NCBI RefSeq assembly: GCF_018812025.1
Contig: NC_063061.1
Coordinates: forward strand, 29,142,585 to 29,206,584
Source of the DNA: Megalobrama amblycephala
Lineage: Eukaryota > Chordata > Actinopteri > Cypriniformes > Xenocyprididae
Direction: 5' to 3'
DNA length: 64,000 nt
Below, piece by piece: positions 9,799 through 20,341 of the stretch. Both the position numbers and the translations under genes were made by a program. The first letter of the stretch is position 1; every line of letters begins with the position of its first letter. Under the pieces are notes generated by a model. That model made no database searches, was not told where the DNA came from, and worked only from the letters and a program-made list of their open reading frames with translations.

Positions 9799-10044
9799 AA
9801 AATATAAGAAAGAAAAGACCAACCACAATTTAATATGCAAAAATTACAACATCGCTGTCATTTAGATTTAAATGGCTGAATTGTATAAATCTTAAATATG
9901 AAATATAACATTAGATATTCTTAGATTCTTGACTAAGATAATTAAATGTTCAGCAATTAAAAACTGACAGTAATGTTGTCATATATCAAAGAGTGAATAG
10001 AAATTTCCTTACATTTATTTCTGTCATGGCAACTCTCTGAAGAT
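9799..10044. other. AT-rich non-coding sequence
   Basis: Nothing recognisable. Stops are frequent in all frames. Confidence 0.5.
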
Positions 10045-10275
10045 TTTTTTAGCATGGTAATAGATATGTATTTGGTCTCGGTGGAATAGATCTGCTACAA
10101 TGCTGCTGCTGTTGATTACAAGAACTTGCTACTTCCAATAAAAATGCTGATACACTGCTGTGCATATGTAATACATACTGCTGCTGCACAAATAGCATAC
10201 AGTATATATAATTACCCATAGCAAATTTATACAGGTGGAGCTGGGGAAGGTGGAGGGTTTCAAGGAACTCTGACA
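10045..10275 (-). repeat. Dispersed repeat, inverted relative to 25708-25900
   Basis: Read on the minus strand it gives, in order, accctccacc, ctccacctgtatagatttg-like words, gctatgggtaattat, gcagcagcag and 'ccaaatacatat', matching the plus strand of 25708-25900. Boundaries are approximate. Confidence 0.65.
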
Positions 10276-10743
10276 GCACGCTGCAAACTGTTAGTGAATG
10301 CTAACTGGCCATTTAATGTTGTGAGCAGCAAGCTCATTGGCTGCAGATGCGACATGAATCAATCAGCTTGTGCCAGAAGTTAACGCTGAGATATCATCAG
10401 TTTGCGTTAAGGAACCATCAGCCTGCAGCATCTAAAGTTTCATGACAGAACTAGGGATTTATCCATCTATTATCAGTCAAAAGTTTGGGGTCAGTAAGAT
10501 TTATAATGTTTTTGATAGTGTTTTATGCTCACTAAAGCTGCATTATTTGATCAAAAATAAATTAAAATCAGCAATATTGTGAAATATAGCCATTTTCTTT
10601 CTTTCTTTCTTTCTTGCTTGCTATTTTTTTTTTTTTTTTTTGCATAAACTGAATTTCAATATCATTACTCCAGTCTTTAGTGTCACATGATCCTTCAGAA
10701 ATAATTCTAATATGCTGATTTGGTGCTCAAGAAACATTTCTTA

Positions 10744-11531
10744 TTAAAGATGCTGTATGCGATTTCTCAAATTCGTTATTGAACACTGTTGATATTTGAA
10801 ATCAACCCAAACAAACCCACCCCTCTCTTTATTGCTCCGCATCCAAAACTCACACTCCAATCCTAGCCACCCTGAGTCGGTCTTGAACCCCGGCCCGATC
10901 GCTACTGTCATGCAAGGCGAATACACTACCAATGACACTAAACACTGCATTCTCTAGCGAGCATCAGTGTGCAGTAGTTTAACTGCAAAACTCTCACTGT
11001 TACACATGCAATGCCAGTGGATGTCTGTTTATCACAGCTGATGCGCAACAAAATGCTTCACGAAAAATAAAGCGCAGATGATGAACGAACGTCAAGGAAG
11101 CACAAAAAACCAACGTACCGTACACAAGAGTAAATACAAACAAGTGTTTGTTGTTAGTCGCCAACAGCACAGCAGCTCCAGACAATCAAAACCCAGTGTT
11201 ACTCGCATGAGCGGGATCAAAGCAGCCTCCACATCTGTTTTCAGGCCTTCCCGCTTAGCTCTCTCCAGCACTGGAAAGCTTTTCTAATATAAATGCAGGT
11301 CCTAAAGCACTTGCCCAGTCATAAACCTTCATTCCAGTGGTATTCTTTTGAGCTCTTTTGTATTGTGTCCCATCTCTCGTTTTGCAGTTTTTATCTTATT
11401 TTCAAATCTCCCTCTTGCTCGTTTTCTCTCCTCGACCGTCATACGCCTCCTAATGCTAATGTTTGTTGTTGGTATCAGCCCGACTAACTTCCAAACAGTT
11501 TAGCTGAAAAAAATGGATACCCCACCTTTAA
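10744..11531. mobile_element. 788-bp TTAA MITE inserted in copy B
   Basis: TTAA at 10744-10747 and again at 11528-11531 flank the insert. Its ends, ttaaagatgctgtatgcgat and (reverse strand) attaaaggtggggtatcc, are related. Copy A shows the empty site 'tcattaatatcaa' with a single TTAA, which supports target duplication at TTAA. Inside, on the minus strand, lies a tRNA-like segment (10873-10943). Confidence 0.8.
10873..10943 (-). other. tRNA-like segment with pol III A- and B-box motifs
   Basis: On the minus strand this reads tagtgtcattggtagtgtat (A-box-like), then about 50 bases on ggttcaagacc, which fits the B-box consensus GGTTCRANNCC. Spacing suits an internal RNA polymerase III promoter, as in tRNAs and tRNA-derived SINEs. 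I could not fold a full cloverleaf with matching acceptor arms, so it is not called a tRNA gene. It may be a captured SINE head inside the MITE. Confidence 0.4.
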
Positions 11532-11660
11532 TATCAATGTTGTGCTGCTTTATTGTTGCTTTTAATCAATATAATGCATTCTCGCTGAATAAAATGTTAA
11601 TTTCTTTTTTAAAAATCGTGCTGACCCCAAGCTTTTGAATGATAGCGTATTTTGTCTTAT

Positions 11661-12143
11661 AACGCTGATTTTTGGCTGGTTACAGTAGTTCATTATAGTT
11701 GCACACATGCATTGACAGAATACTGTACATGTACATAACGGAATAAAATTATATATACAGCTTACTGGGTCATCCAGTCAGCAATTACTATCTGGGACTG
11801 TGAAGCAAAACCAACTGAGAACCACATCTTTATGGAATGAGGATAACTGAGAGTTCAAGGAACCTGTGAAATGACGTAAAAACATTATGAGAGAGACTTT
11901 TTCCATGGTGTGCAGTAAAGTGTCATTGCCTGTTTAGTGAGGACCTTTGCCTTTTTTGAAAGGTTTTGTAAAAAACACATGCACTATATTACATCATACA
12001 TGCACACCCCCACAAACTCTCTCATGTGCAATAGTGTCTCAAGGCGACATGGTCTTGGCTATGAATCAGGAAATCTGACTCACTCTGAATGGTCGACTTC
12101 TTCATGTACGTCAGTCCAGGGGCACAGAGGGCTCTTTATGCAT

Positions 12144-12145
<2 letters not shown>
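11661..12145. other. Non-coding sequence, nothing assigned
   Basis: AT-rich, no repeat pair found in the window and no credible frame. Confidence 0.45.

Positions 12146-12229
<84 letters not shown>
12146..12229. repeat. (AC)42 microsatellite
   Basis: 84 uninterrupted bases of AC/CA dinucleotides, the longest perfect simple repeat in the window. Likely length-polymorphic. Confidence 0.98.
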
Positions 12230-12230
<1 letters not shown>

Positions 12231-12232
<2 letters not shown>

Positions 12233-12512
12233 GAGTTTTCATGATTTATGGGGACATTCCATAGACATAATGATTTTTATACTGTACAAACTGTATATTC
12301 TATCCACTAGCCCTAAACCTACTCCAACACCTACTCATTGCAAAAAAAGAATTCTGCATTTTTACCTTTATTTATACAGTTTTATTTATAAGCTGTTTGC
12401 CTCATGGGAACCAAAAATATGTCCCCACAAGGACAAGGATTTTGAATATTGCCATCTTTGTGGAGACATTTTGTCCCCATAATGTAAGGTCTACCAAGAC
12501 TACACACACATG
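12231..12512. mobile_element. 'tatggggacattccatag' dispersed repeat next to the (CA)n
   Basis: The order 'tatggggacattccatagac', 'ttttatactgtacaaactgt', 'ccctaaacctact', 'tttataagctgtttgcctca', 'atgtccccacaaggac' and 'ggagacattttgtccccata' is that of a short fish repeat with inverted GTCCCCA-type ends, commonly found beside (CA)n arrays. The overlapping open frames are by-products of it. Confidence 0.6.
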
Positions 12513-13499
12513 TGCACTCATACAGAGTCAGAAAGAGAGAGAAAGCAGAGAGAGAGAGACGGAGGATGAAAAGAGATACAGATGTAAAAAGACTAACTCT
12601 CAAGCTCAATGTTAAAAGTACATTTGCGATGGCGGGACAAAAGGAAGTGCCGTCGAGATGGGAGGGATAAAAAGGTCAAGGTCAACCTCATCTCCACCTC
12701 ATCCTCTAAAACCCATCTCACTTCAATCTCGCCAATTCAAGCCGCGGGTCCCACACTTCCATTCAAATTCCAAAACCAATCTCCAATAGAGAATTCCATC
12801 TCCGCAGGTCCGACCGCCCACAAACAGGATTCCGCCTCACGGTGAGGCTCGTGTTAAAGGTGGCCTTGAGGAGACGGGGTGAATCTTCAGTTTCATGCCA
12901 CACCTCTGCTGAACAGGTGTGCAAAACGCAAGGGAAAATGAAAGGAAAATGAAAGAAAATGCATCTGAAATGAGGATGCGTGAAGGATAAATGAAGGTCT
13001 GAGTGGCAGAACACTGTTGGAATTTTGTAACCCAGCCTTCGACTGATTTAGACTGATTTATATTAACATGTGGCCAAGAAAGAGTTTTAAAAGGTGGAGG
13101 TTGGGGACATGCTGATGTCATGAAATGGTTTATGAATATTAATTAGATTAAGGTCAAGTATTAGAGTTCAGCTCTTCAATTGGAGAAGCTGAGGTAGTAA
13201 ACAGAATGTAGAGCTCATTTAAAAATTCAGAACTGCAGTAAGTGTAGTTTTTTCTTTTTTATTTATTTTAAAGATCATAATACTTTATTGAAAATATTAA
13301 ATGATAAATAAATCAAATTTTGATGTCAATATTTATTTATCTGAAAACAACGTGGTGGACATTTTGTGATGGTATTTGTCAAAATTAAAATATGATGTCT
13401 ATGTTAATTGTTTTGACAGAACTGAGATTAGTTTAGAGAAATAGGTCTGATGAGCAGAGAAAGAATGTATTCCACATATCATGGAATAAACTGGCATAA
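12513..13499. other. Mostly unique non-coding sequence
   Basis: A GA-rich run near 12533-12562, then complex sequence. Open frames at 12609-12845 (+) and 12763-13121 (-) overlap on opposite strands and show no motif. No gene is supported. After 13240 it becomes strongly AT-rich. Confidence 0.45.
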
Positions 13500-13680
13500 T
13501 TAAAGTCCCCCTGTGGTGAAAACCAAATTTTTGATGTTGTTTATATGTCTATGTGGTGTTTTTAATATGCTTTAAGACAAACCATGTGCAAATTTGATGT
13601 GAATTTGATGTCTCCCCATTCAAAGAAATAGGAAGAGTGAAACAACTTGTCTAAAGGGACTTTGAATTTAAGTAGTTATA
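13500..13680. repeat. TTAA MITE fragment, 'ttaaagtccccctgtggtg' family
   Basis: TTAA at 13500 is followed by agtccccctgtggtgaaaac and 'gtgctttaagacaaacc.tgtgcaa'-type words that recur at 41890-42262. The right end 'aaagggactttgaattt' near 13665 is a degraded TIR. Confidence 0.65.
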
Positions 13681-13810
13681 AATCCCTGTTTCTTCAGTTT
13701 GTCCAGTATTGTTTAATTAAAGTGAGTGTTCTGTTTAAAGACTATTAAAGATGATTCTGAGTTCCATTCCTTCATCATGTATATTCAATACAGACCATTA
13801 CAGCAAGATG

Positions 13811-13874
13811 CAAGCAAGCAAGCAAACAAACAAACAAATAACTACATTCATTCATTCATTCATTCATTCATTCA
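13811..13874. repeat. (AAGC/AAAC)n and (CATT)n tetranucleotide repeats
   Basis: Tetranucleotide tract 13811-13839 shifts from AAGC to AAAC, then (CATT)7 spans 13845-13874. Confidence 0.95.
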
Positions 13875-15521
13875 TGTATTAATTCAAGGGTAGCTTAGTT
13901 GGCAAGTAGCTTCCCCAACATTGCTCACATGCACAGGACCTTAGGTCACACAAACCCTGAAAATGCAAAGTTAGAACACAAACTAAACATATAAAACGTG
14001 TGGCATGCACATTCACACACATTCAAACACCGATATGAATATTTGATACTCTGATGTATTCAGTAGTCTATGCTGTGCATATGATGCATAGCATGCAAAG
14101 AATATTGACAGCATAACATGAATAGACATCAAAACAATGGGACTGAATAATTTTCCATATTCAATCATGGAGCTGCATTCAGTCACTCACCATCCAGAGA
14201 CAGACAGCAGAAGATGGGCAGCACATCTGAATGTTTTTTTTTATTATTATTATTACCTTGTCTTTCCCAGTAACACCTTATGCCATTTTTGGCCACTAAT
14301 AAAATAATTCAGAGCTGCAATACTGCTACATTTTTTATACACCCAATCTCGCAAAACAGACTCTTGACTGTTGGCATAAAATATGGCACATAGCTTATTC
14401 TGAAAAAAAAAAAAAGACGAAGCTGGCAGCACATTTAAATAACGGGGAAGCGGTCTGTTTTGCAAACAACTACAAAAAAAAAAATGTTTATTTTTTTTAT
14501 TTTTGGTCAACTGTGTGTATGTTTTAAGCACTAAATATTTTACAGATTTAGGAATTTTGCACCTTTACTATCTGCACTTGTACTCAAGAATTTTTTGGCA
14601 AACTGTAAAACACAAGCCTGGCCATTTGTAGTTCTTGCTAAACTCTTTTATTAAGGCAGGGTGCCATAAGCCTTGAAAAGTTTGGCAAATCCATACTATT
14701 ATTTTTTTTTTTTTCTCAAAGAAGAAATTGATGTAACAGCTAGCTTAACTTTTAAATAGAACTGCAAAAACCTAACAAACCAATTATATTATAAAACGTT
14801 GTCCAATGCGTATTGGTCAAAAAAGGCCAAAAGGATCTTCTAAATCAAATTTGCGTATACTGTAAACTGCATATAACAACCCAGATTTTCAATTTTCCAT
14901 ACACACAGTGATAAAAATAATGCACAAATTTTGACCTTCAGGTGGGTTTGAGGCTGAGAAGGTTAGACAAATCTTTTTTGCTCCTGTAATACTGAAAGAT
15001 TTACTTCATAAAAAATGAAAAAGAAAGTGTATCATATTCCAATAATTCAAAGGATGACCCGATATGCACCCACAGATGTCTGAGCCCCAAATACCTCCTG
15101 ATACTAGAACTTTCCTGCTGCTGAGCACTTTGTATACCTAGTCAATCAAACTTTTATGCATAAACTTGTTGAGAAAGAAAATAATATTTCCTTCTTTTTC
15201 TGCTGTGCAGTGGACAGAGTGAGAGAGCAGTCAGATAGATGGACAGACAGTGGTTGAAGGCAATCTGAAAGCACTTGAGGACAAAATGAGTCTCAGTAAG
15301 GGCTGTAATCATGGTCAGTACTGAGCGTGCTCTGCTGTCCATGGTGCTGAAATGCACAGTGAGGAAAAAAGCCCTCTTCGCAACTGCAGAGTTCAGCATG
15401 TGTCATTTTCCTGGTGGTTATAGTGTGATGTGAGGATAAGAACAAGCGCACAGACTCATACACACAGTCACAGTCTACCTTCTGGTGCTGAAATCCCCTT
15501 AAATAGCGCTTAAGAGGACTG
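13875..15521. other. AT-rich unique non-coding sequence
   Basis: No mobile element ends or exon signals stand out. Poly-A/T runs occur near 14400, 14470 and 14700. Short opposite-strand frames at 14253-14531 and 15154-15538 have no recognisable content. Confidence 0.45.
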
Positions 15522-15660
15522 TTAAAGGGGTAGTTCACCCAAAAATAAAATCTGTCCTCATTTACTCACCCTCATGCTGTTGCAAGCCTGTATGAGTTTC
15601 TCTCTTGATGTGGAAAACAAAAGGACATTTTGACAAATGTAACCTTTGTCACTCTTAGTA
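15522..15660 (+). repeat. Left end of an Angel-like TTAA MITE
   Basis: ttaaaggggtagttcaccca at 15522 is followed by 'catttactcaccctcatgct' and 'gtatgagtttctctcttg', the standard left end of this family. Its right half does not follow directly. A matching right-half fragment ('ctccttttgtgctgcccaga', 'gaaagtcatacgagtttgga') lies at 19040-19083, beyond the 2.7-kb insertion. Confidence 0.75.
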
Positions 15661-16026
15661 AGTAGTTTTCCCCATACAATTTAAATAATTGGGCCATTCT
15701 ACAGAATTGGTGCAAACTGCTGTTCCACAAACAAACAAAAAACGCATTTAAAAAAACATTAAGATGTTTACTAAGATCCTTCTATCCTCTATTGAACACC
15801 ACAATAGTATTTAAAATATCAGTAAGCTTAATATATATGAAAGCATCATTTACTGGGTACTTTGAATTGGAAGGTGGCTGTCCTGAACCCTAACCCCTAA
15901 ATTTCAACTTGTGAAAATGATATTGAATTAATTTTTGCAATTGTATCCATTGTTGTTCTTAAAATATTCTTTAAAAAAGTTAAAGTTAAAAATATATATA
16001 TTTATTTTATTTTTAAATCATGAAAC

Positions 16027-16570
16027 TTAAATGTGCTAAAGAGGATATTTTGTTTTATACATTTTTGCAATATTACTTGAAACTGTCTTTACTAACTGAT
16101 AAAAGACTATTTATTAGGTGCATTGAAAGGAATAATATTAATATACATCATCTGTGCACGAGGTAGGGCCTTAAAAACATCAGCCAATCGTTTACGTGAT
16201 CATCGCGTAAACGATTGGCCCTCTGGCTTGTCAATCACTGCCATTAGGTTCTTTGTGAAAGACGTGCGCGGCTGCGCGCTCCAGTAACTTTCCACACTCT
16301 ACAGGCGCCGCATGCAATGTTTTTGTCAGGAGACAGGAGTAACAACTGCAGATTATGAGTTACCTGCGGTGAGTCCGACATAATGAATCCACTAACACGA
16401 CACAGCGAATGCCGGTGGTGAACAAACACTCGTGCACGAGTTTTGGGAGGCGTTCCCTCAAAATGAGCTGTGAAGGAGGGGGGTTGTTCTTACGCATGTG
16501 CTCATTTCAAAAACTCACTAACAGTCTTTGGTTTCTCAGTCGACGAAAAGATCCTCTTTAGCACCTTTAA
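16027..16570. mobile_element. 544-bp TTAA MITE nested in the 2.7-kb element
   Basis: The left end ttaaatgtgctaaagaggat and the right end atcctctttagcacctttaa are inverted repeats flanked by TTAA (16027-16030, 16567-16570). The interior is GC-richer and contains a perfect 13-bp hairpin at 16184-16218. No coding frame. Confidence 0.8.
16184..16218. repeat. Perfect 13-bp hairpin inside the MITE
   Basis: ccaatcgtttacg (16184-16196) and cgtaaacgattgg (16206-16218) pair perfectly around a 9-base loop. Confidence 0.9.
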
Positions 16571-16713
16571 ATCATGTAAAAAAAAAAAAATGTGTCCAGC
16601 ATTTTCATGTCACTACCGAAACAGTGTATATTTTCGGTCCATTGGCTGAGATTGATTTTAACCACACCCCTACATTTATGATCAGGAAATATCCCTGTGT
16701 CCCCACTCTCATA

Positions 16714-17250
16714 GGCTGAATCCCCAAATGGCACCTCACACCAGAGATTGTATATTATATGGAGATGAGATGGTCTGTATCTCTTAGCGTTGAAGAAAGC
16801 GTAACGACTAACTCAATCACGTGCGGCACCTCTCAGCCTATTGTGTAATGGCAGTGACATCAGTGCCCGTCGTTCAAAACTCCTTCCCTGCGTACCGCCA
16901 GAGCTGAAGCGTTAGCATTAGCCATTACGCATTTTTGGCTAAAGGTTGCAGGCTTGCCTAAACCCTCACGGTCTTCCTCTGAGTCCGCAATTTTGTGACG
17001 TAATGCCGCTTTGACTGCCGGGTAAAGCCCTCTGCGTGGCTTACAGTCTTGCGGGCTCAGCTGAAGTGCGCATCGAGGGCGCATAGCGGACGCAAAGGGG
17101 GTGCTAGCGAAGTACCCTTCTGAAACCTAAAATGATGAATGGGAGACCCTACGGTCTTGTGGACTTAACGGACACGTGTACGCGGCAGCCATTGTAATTC
17201 CACAAGACCGAAAGTGCATAGAAGTGTGCCATTTGAGTTTCAGCCATAGC
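16714..17250. mobile_element. Probable hAT-like MITE with 8-bp target duplication
   Basis: 'ctctcata(g)' occurs at 16706-16714 and again at 17251-17259, just outside inward-facing ends ggctgaatccccaaatggca (left) and tgccatttgagtttcagcc (right). An 8-bp target duplication is typical of hAT elements. The right end has about six extra bases relative to the left. The interior contains the repeat shared with 2478-2684 and a second inverted word pair around 'cggtcttgtgg' / 'ccacaagaccg'. Confidence 0.6.
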
Positions 17251-17325
17251 CTCTCATAGTAGAGAGGTACCATCATTTTGAGTTAAATGTGTTCAAAAGT
17301 CTGAAAACCTGTGTAACTTTTAGAA

Positions 17326-17700
17326 ACATCACTACCAAACACCTTTTTTTTCTGCAATTAAGCAAACTTTTTTGGGTGTTATTCCATAAAATTTTGTTTT
17401 TATGTGTGTACAACTGTTCAGAACTGTGCTAGCTAACCATGTGCTGATTAGCATCTTTGAGCTAGGCTCAAAAAAATCTAAAATTGCCACTACCGAAATG
17501 TGGTGAAGTTTCGGGTGTGACATCATTGTTTTTTTGAGTGTTATTCGATACAATTTAGAGGGGGGGGGGGGGGGTTCTGTATACAACTGTTCAGAACTGT
17601 GCTAGCTAACCATGTGCTGATTAGCATCTTTGAGATAGGCTCAAAAATATCTAAAAGTGTCACTACCGAAACAAACATGTCATCATTGTTTTGGCAGTGA
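17326..17700 (+). repeat. 173-bp tandem duplication with 'cactaccgaaa' words
   Basis: 'caactgttcagaactgtgct' starts at 17411 and again at 17584, and 'gctagctaaccatgtgctga' plus 'ttagcatctttgag' follow in both. Each unit ends in ccactaccgaaa or tcactaccgaaa. A third, partial unit precedes at about 17326. Isolated 'tcactacc(g/a)aaa' words also occur at 16611, 17834 and 17854, and the inverse 'tttcgatagtgac' near 18206. Confidence 0.85.
17560..17574 (+). repeat. Poly-G run (15 G)
   Basis: Fifteen consecutive G, sited inside the second tandem unit where the first unit has a T-rich word. Prone to replication slippage and sequencing error. Confidence 0.9.
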
Positions 17701-18409
17701 CAAAAGGGAACACATAATCATTTATTTGGGGGAAATAAACCAAGTTTTAGTATAGCCATGCAAATCATTAGTATTTTAATATGTTTTAATAGTGTTTTAG
17801 TATGAGAGTTAAAATTCTGTAATGTGATGTGGTCACTACCAAAACATTACTGTCACTACCAAAAATGTGTCACGAACGAAACATGGGATATTTTACCAAA
17901 AATAAAGTATATTGAATTATCAACTAAGATGTTATTATAGTGTTTTTTTATGTATTCATACTAATAAATCCTTAACTTTGAAATCAGTATGATAAACTTT
18001 ATACCTTTTACAAAGAAAGGCTGGATTCAAAATAGAACAAATCTCATAAATTATACTTTAAATATAGTTAAAATTGTAATTGTTATCGATTTACCTGTAA
18101 AAACATTTTTTTTTTAAATATCAAAAAATATATTTACAAGTAAGACGTAAACAAAATCTTAATAGGTCAATGTAACCCTTCTTATTAAATTATTTATTAT
18201 TGTGTTTCGATAGTGACAAATTTGGGGAGAGGGAAAATATTCCAAAACTTTCTGAAAATATAATATGAGAATTAACTGAACAATTACTAGAAATGTGTAC
18301 CTTGGATACTATACCATTTGCATACATACATAAGTTTTGGAAAATACACATTTTTTTCAAGACGTTTCCAACTCTGACTTTGAACCTATTCTGTAGAATG
18401 GCCCAATTA

Positions 18410-19034
18410 TGGAGATTTCACTTTTAAAAAAAGACACAAAAGCAACTTAAAAGTCATAAGAAAGCTCAAAATAATTATTAAAAACAAAATCAAATTCAAC
18501 CTAGCTCTCCTTTGCAGGTCCATGAGAGTGCATCATTATTTTGAGTCAGATCTTTTTGGTGACTCAGTAATTCTGTTCACAAAGCTGGTCAGAATGATTC
18601 ATACATGAATCAAATTGATTCAGTTCAACAAATGACTGTGAAAAATAGCATAAATTTTAATCTATTTCTCACACTATGACTTCATAGTACTTTGAATACG
18701 TTGCACTGCCTATGATGATACTTTATGGAGATTTTGTATTTTTTTTAGCTTCAATTGTTCACTATAAATGCATGAAAAACAAAATCTTCAAATGTTGTTC
18801 TTTTGTGCTCCAATCATCGTGCTTTATGGAAGCAAGGAAATCTGACCTTTTGTACAAAGAAGTTCACATACTCAATGTCACAAATTAGCTTATTTTTATT
18901 TTACATTTTTTCTAAACTCATATTAAGTCAAAATGGCTTCTTTCACAGCGATTTTGCATCCTTTTTAAAGCTTGAAAGCTTCAGTCCCCATTCATTGTAA
19001 TTGCATGGATAAGAGCATGGAAAATGGTCTCCTT
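18410..19034. other. AT-rich non-coding, probable interior of a split MITE
   Basis: Contains words such as 'ggtccatgagagtgcatcat' and 'tgacttcatagtactttga' typical of fish MITE interiors. No gene is visible. Probably part of the element whose left end is at 15522. Confidence 0.35.
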
Positions 19035-19085
19035 TTGTGCTGCCCAGAAGACAGAAAGTCATACGAGTTTGGAAACTCAGGACAG
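19035..19085 (+). repeat. Right-half fragment of an Angel-like MITE
   Basis: 'ctccttttgtgctgcccaga' and 'gaaagtcatacgagtttgga' match the right halves of the complete TTAA MITEs. The terminal inverted repeat is absent. Confidence 0.6.
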
Positions 19086-20306
19086 TTCCATTTCCTGTTT
19101 GATTTCTGTTTGGAGAAAATATCGTATCTAATGTATCATCTATCTGTAATATGCGTGTATGTGTGTTAAATAAACTGTTGCTGTGCCAACAGCATTGTTG
19201 CTTTTGATGAACTGTTGACACACATACACAAACCTCCTCATTCTGTTTCTCTCCCCCAGAGCTTCTGCTCCTCTGATAACATGTGCTAGTCTCTCTCTCT
19301 CTCTCTCTCTGATTCTTTTATCTCCTTCTTCTCCCTCTCTCTCCTTCACTAGCAGCGTGTGGGTGGCTGGTCTATGGCGCAGAGCTTAAAATAGATGTTC
19401 CCTCTTCGTAAATGGGGGCTGACAAACAGTTGTGGGTTCAAACAATAACGCATATGCATTTAAAGACGAATATTTTAGAGCTAGAGGATAAGGAAAGTGT
19501 GTAGTCGCAGCGTGAATGGCAGCAACAAGACGTCCATGTTGACAGAATGATGCAGTATGGATGAGATCAGAAGCAGCTCCCTTAAGGGAAGCTCTCAGTT
19601 GAATCGTCGTGCAAACAGAGGAGAGGAGGGCTTTACGTTAGACTGAACGCAATCACGAAAATGAAAATGAGTATGACTGTTGCTATTGTTGAAGTCATTA
19701 CCTATAATGCTCTCATCAACATTACCAAGAGATTGCGCGCGCTCCCTAAACCCCGTCGGAGGGGAGGAGAGTGCACGTTATAATCCAGACTTCATTAAAA
19801 AAAAACTGTGCACTTTGTACATGTTCATTCACTATGAAAATTGAAAATTAATACTCTGAAGTTAGAAATTTAAGTAAGAACCTAAAGTTAAAAATGGGAA
19901 GTAATAAATAATTAAATGTAATTAGTCGAGGCTGTGAGCGCAATACTTTCAGTGTAATTTGTCAAGCGCTCCAATTCGCAAATGAAGAGTTGTAAGTGTT
20001 GATGCAGCTAATCAAGAACTTGGCACAAAGCTCGGTTTTCACTTCCCAAACATTTTTTTTTTTTTACAGAACTTGAAAGGCATTCATGCTGTGATTTGAG
20101 ATGTTTCGTCCCTGACGATCGTTCATGAATCCAAGCAGTCAGCGTTTTTCAGTCAGGCTCGGTGTTATCATCTCCTGACACATCTCTGCACTGCTTAAGA
20201 TAAGTGACATGACATCCCATCCAACGGTTGGTAATGTGGGAGAGCATCGCGCGCGCACAAGCGTTTGTGTGCATGTAGGTCATATTTCTCACTGGGTGAC
20301 ATCACC
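19086..20306. other. Unique-looking non-coding sequence with (CT)n
   Basis: (CT)11 at 19289-19310. Then 19360-20300 is more complex, with a short GC-rich patch near 19735-19780 (gcgcgcgctcccta) and another near 20250 (atcgcgcgcgcac). It shows no repeat matches in the window and lies just upstream of the candidate exon at 20307, so a promoter or untranslated region is possible but unproven. Confidence 0.35.
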
Positions 20307-20341
20307 ATGTCAGACTTCCCATCCACTTCCGACCCCAAGGA
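20307..20341 (+). CDS. Candidate first coding exon with strong start context and splice donor
   Basis: ATG at 20307 in the context atcaccATGt (purine absent at +4, but CACC just before the ATG) opens MSDFPSTSDPKE, ending at A|GTAAGT (donor GT at 20342-20343), a consensus vertebrate 5-prime splice site. The sequence upstream for several hundred bases is non-repetitive and moderately GC-rich. I do not recognise the peptide and find no matching downstream exon. It could be a real short first exon or chance. Confidence 0.25.

Larger units (their letters stand above)
10350..11660 (+). repeat. Duplicated segment, copy B (pairs with 7107-8340)
   Basis: 'aatcagcttgtgccagaag', 'ttaacgctgagatatcatca' and 'catgacagaactagggattt' are followed by a 'gtcagt' MITE running 10463-10743 and resuming 11532-11650. 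Order and strand match copy A. A (CTTT)n tract and poly-T near 10595-10641 occupy the position where copy A holds its own insertion. Confidence 0.8.
15688..18407. mobile_element. 2.7-kb TA-flanked TIR element with internal repeats
   Basis: The left end attgggccattctacagaat (15688) and the right end, its reverse complement attctgtagaatggcccaat (ending 18407), form a TIR of about 20 perfect bases plus a few imperfect ones. TA dinucleotides lie immediately outside on both sides (15686-15687 and 18408-18409), as expected for a TA target. The interior has no transposase frame. It carries two smaller MITEs, a 173-bp tandem duplication and many 'cactaccgaaa' words. A TA target is used by Tc1/mariner and ISL2EU. 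I cannot choose between them. Confidence 0.7.

Noticed and set aside
10873..10943. Functional tRNA gene
   Set aside because: A/B boxes are present, but I could not make matching acceptor and anticodon stems. It lies inside a MITE.
12231..12615. Small genes beside the (CA)n tract
   Set aside because: Three frames on both strands overlap a known-style dispersed repeat, with no motifs.
13845..13874. CRISPR-like or regular array
   Set aside because: It is a plain CATT tetranucleotide microsatellite with no spacers. The genome is vertebrate.
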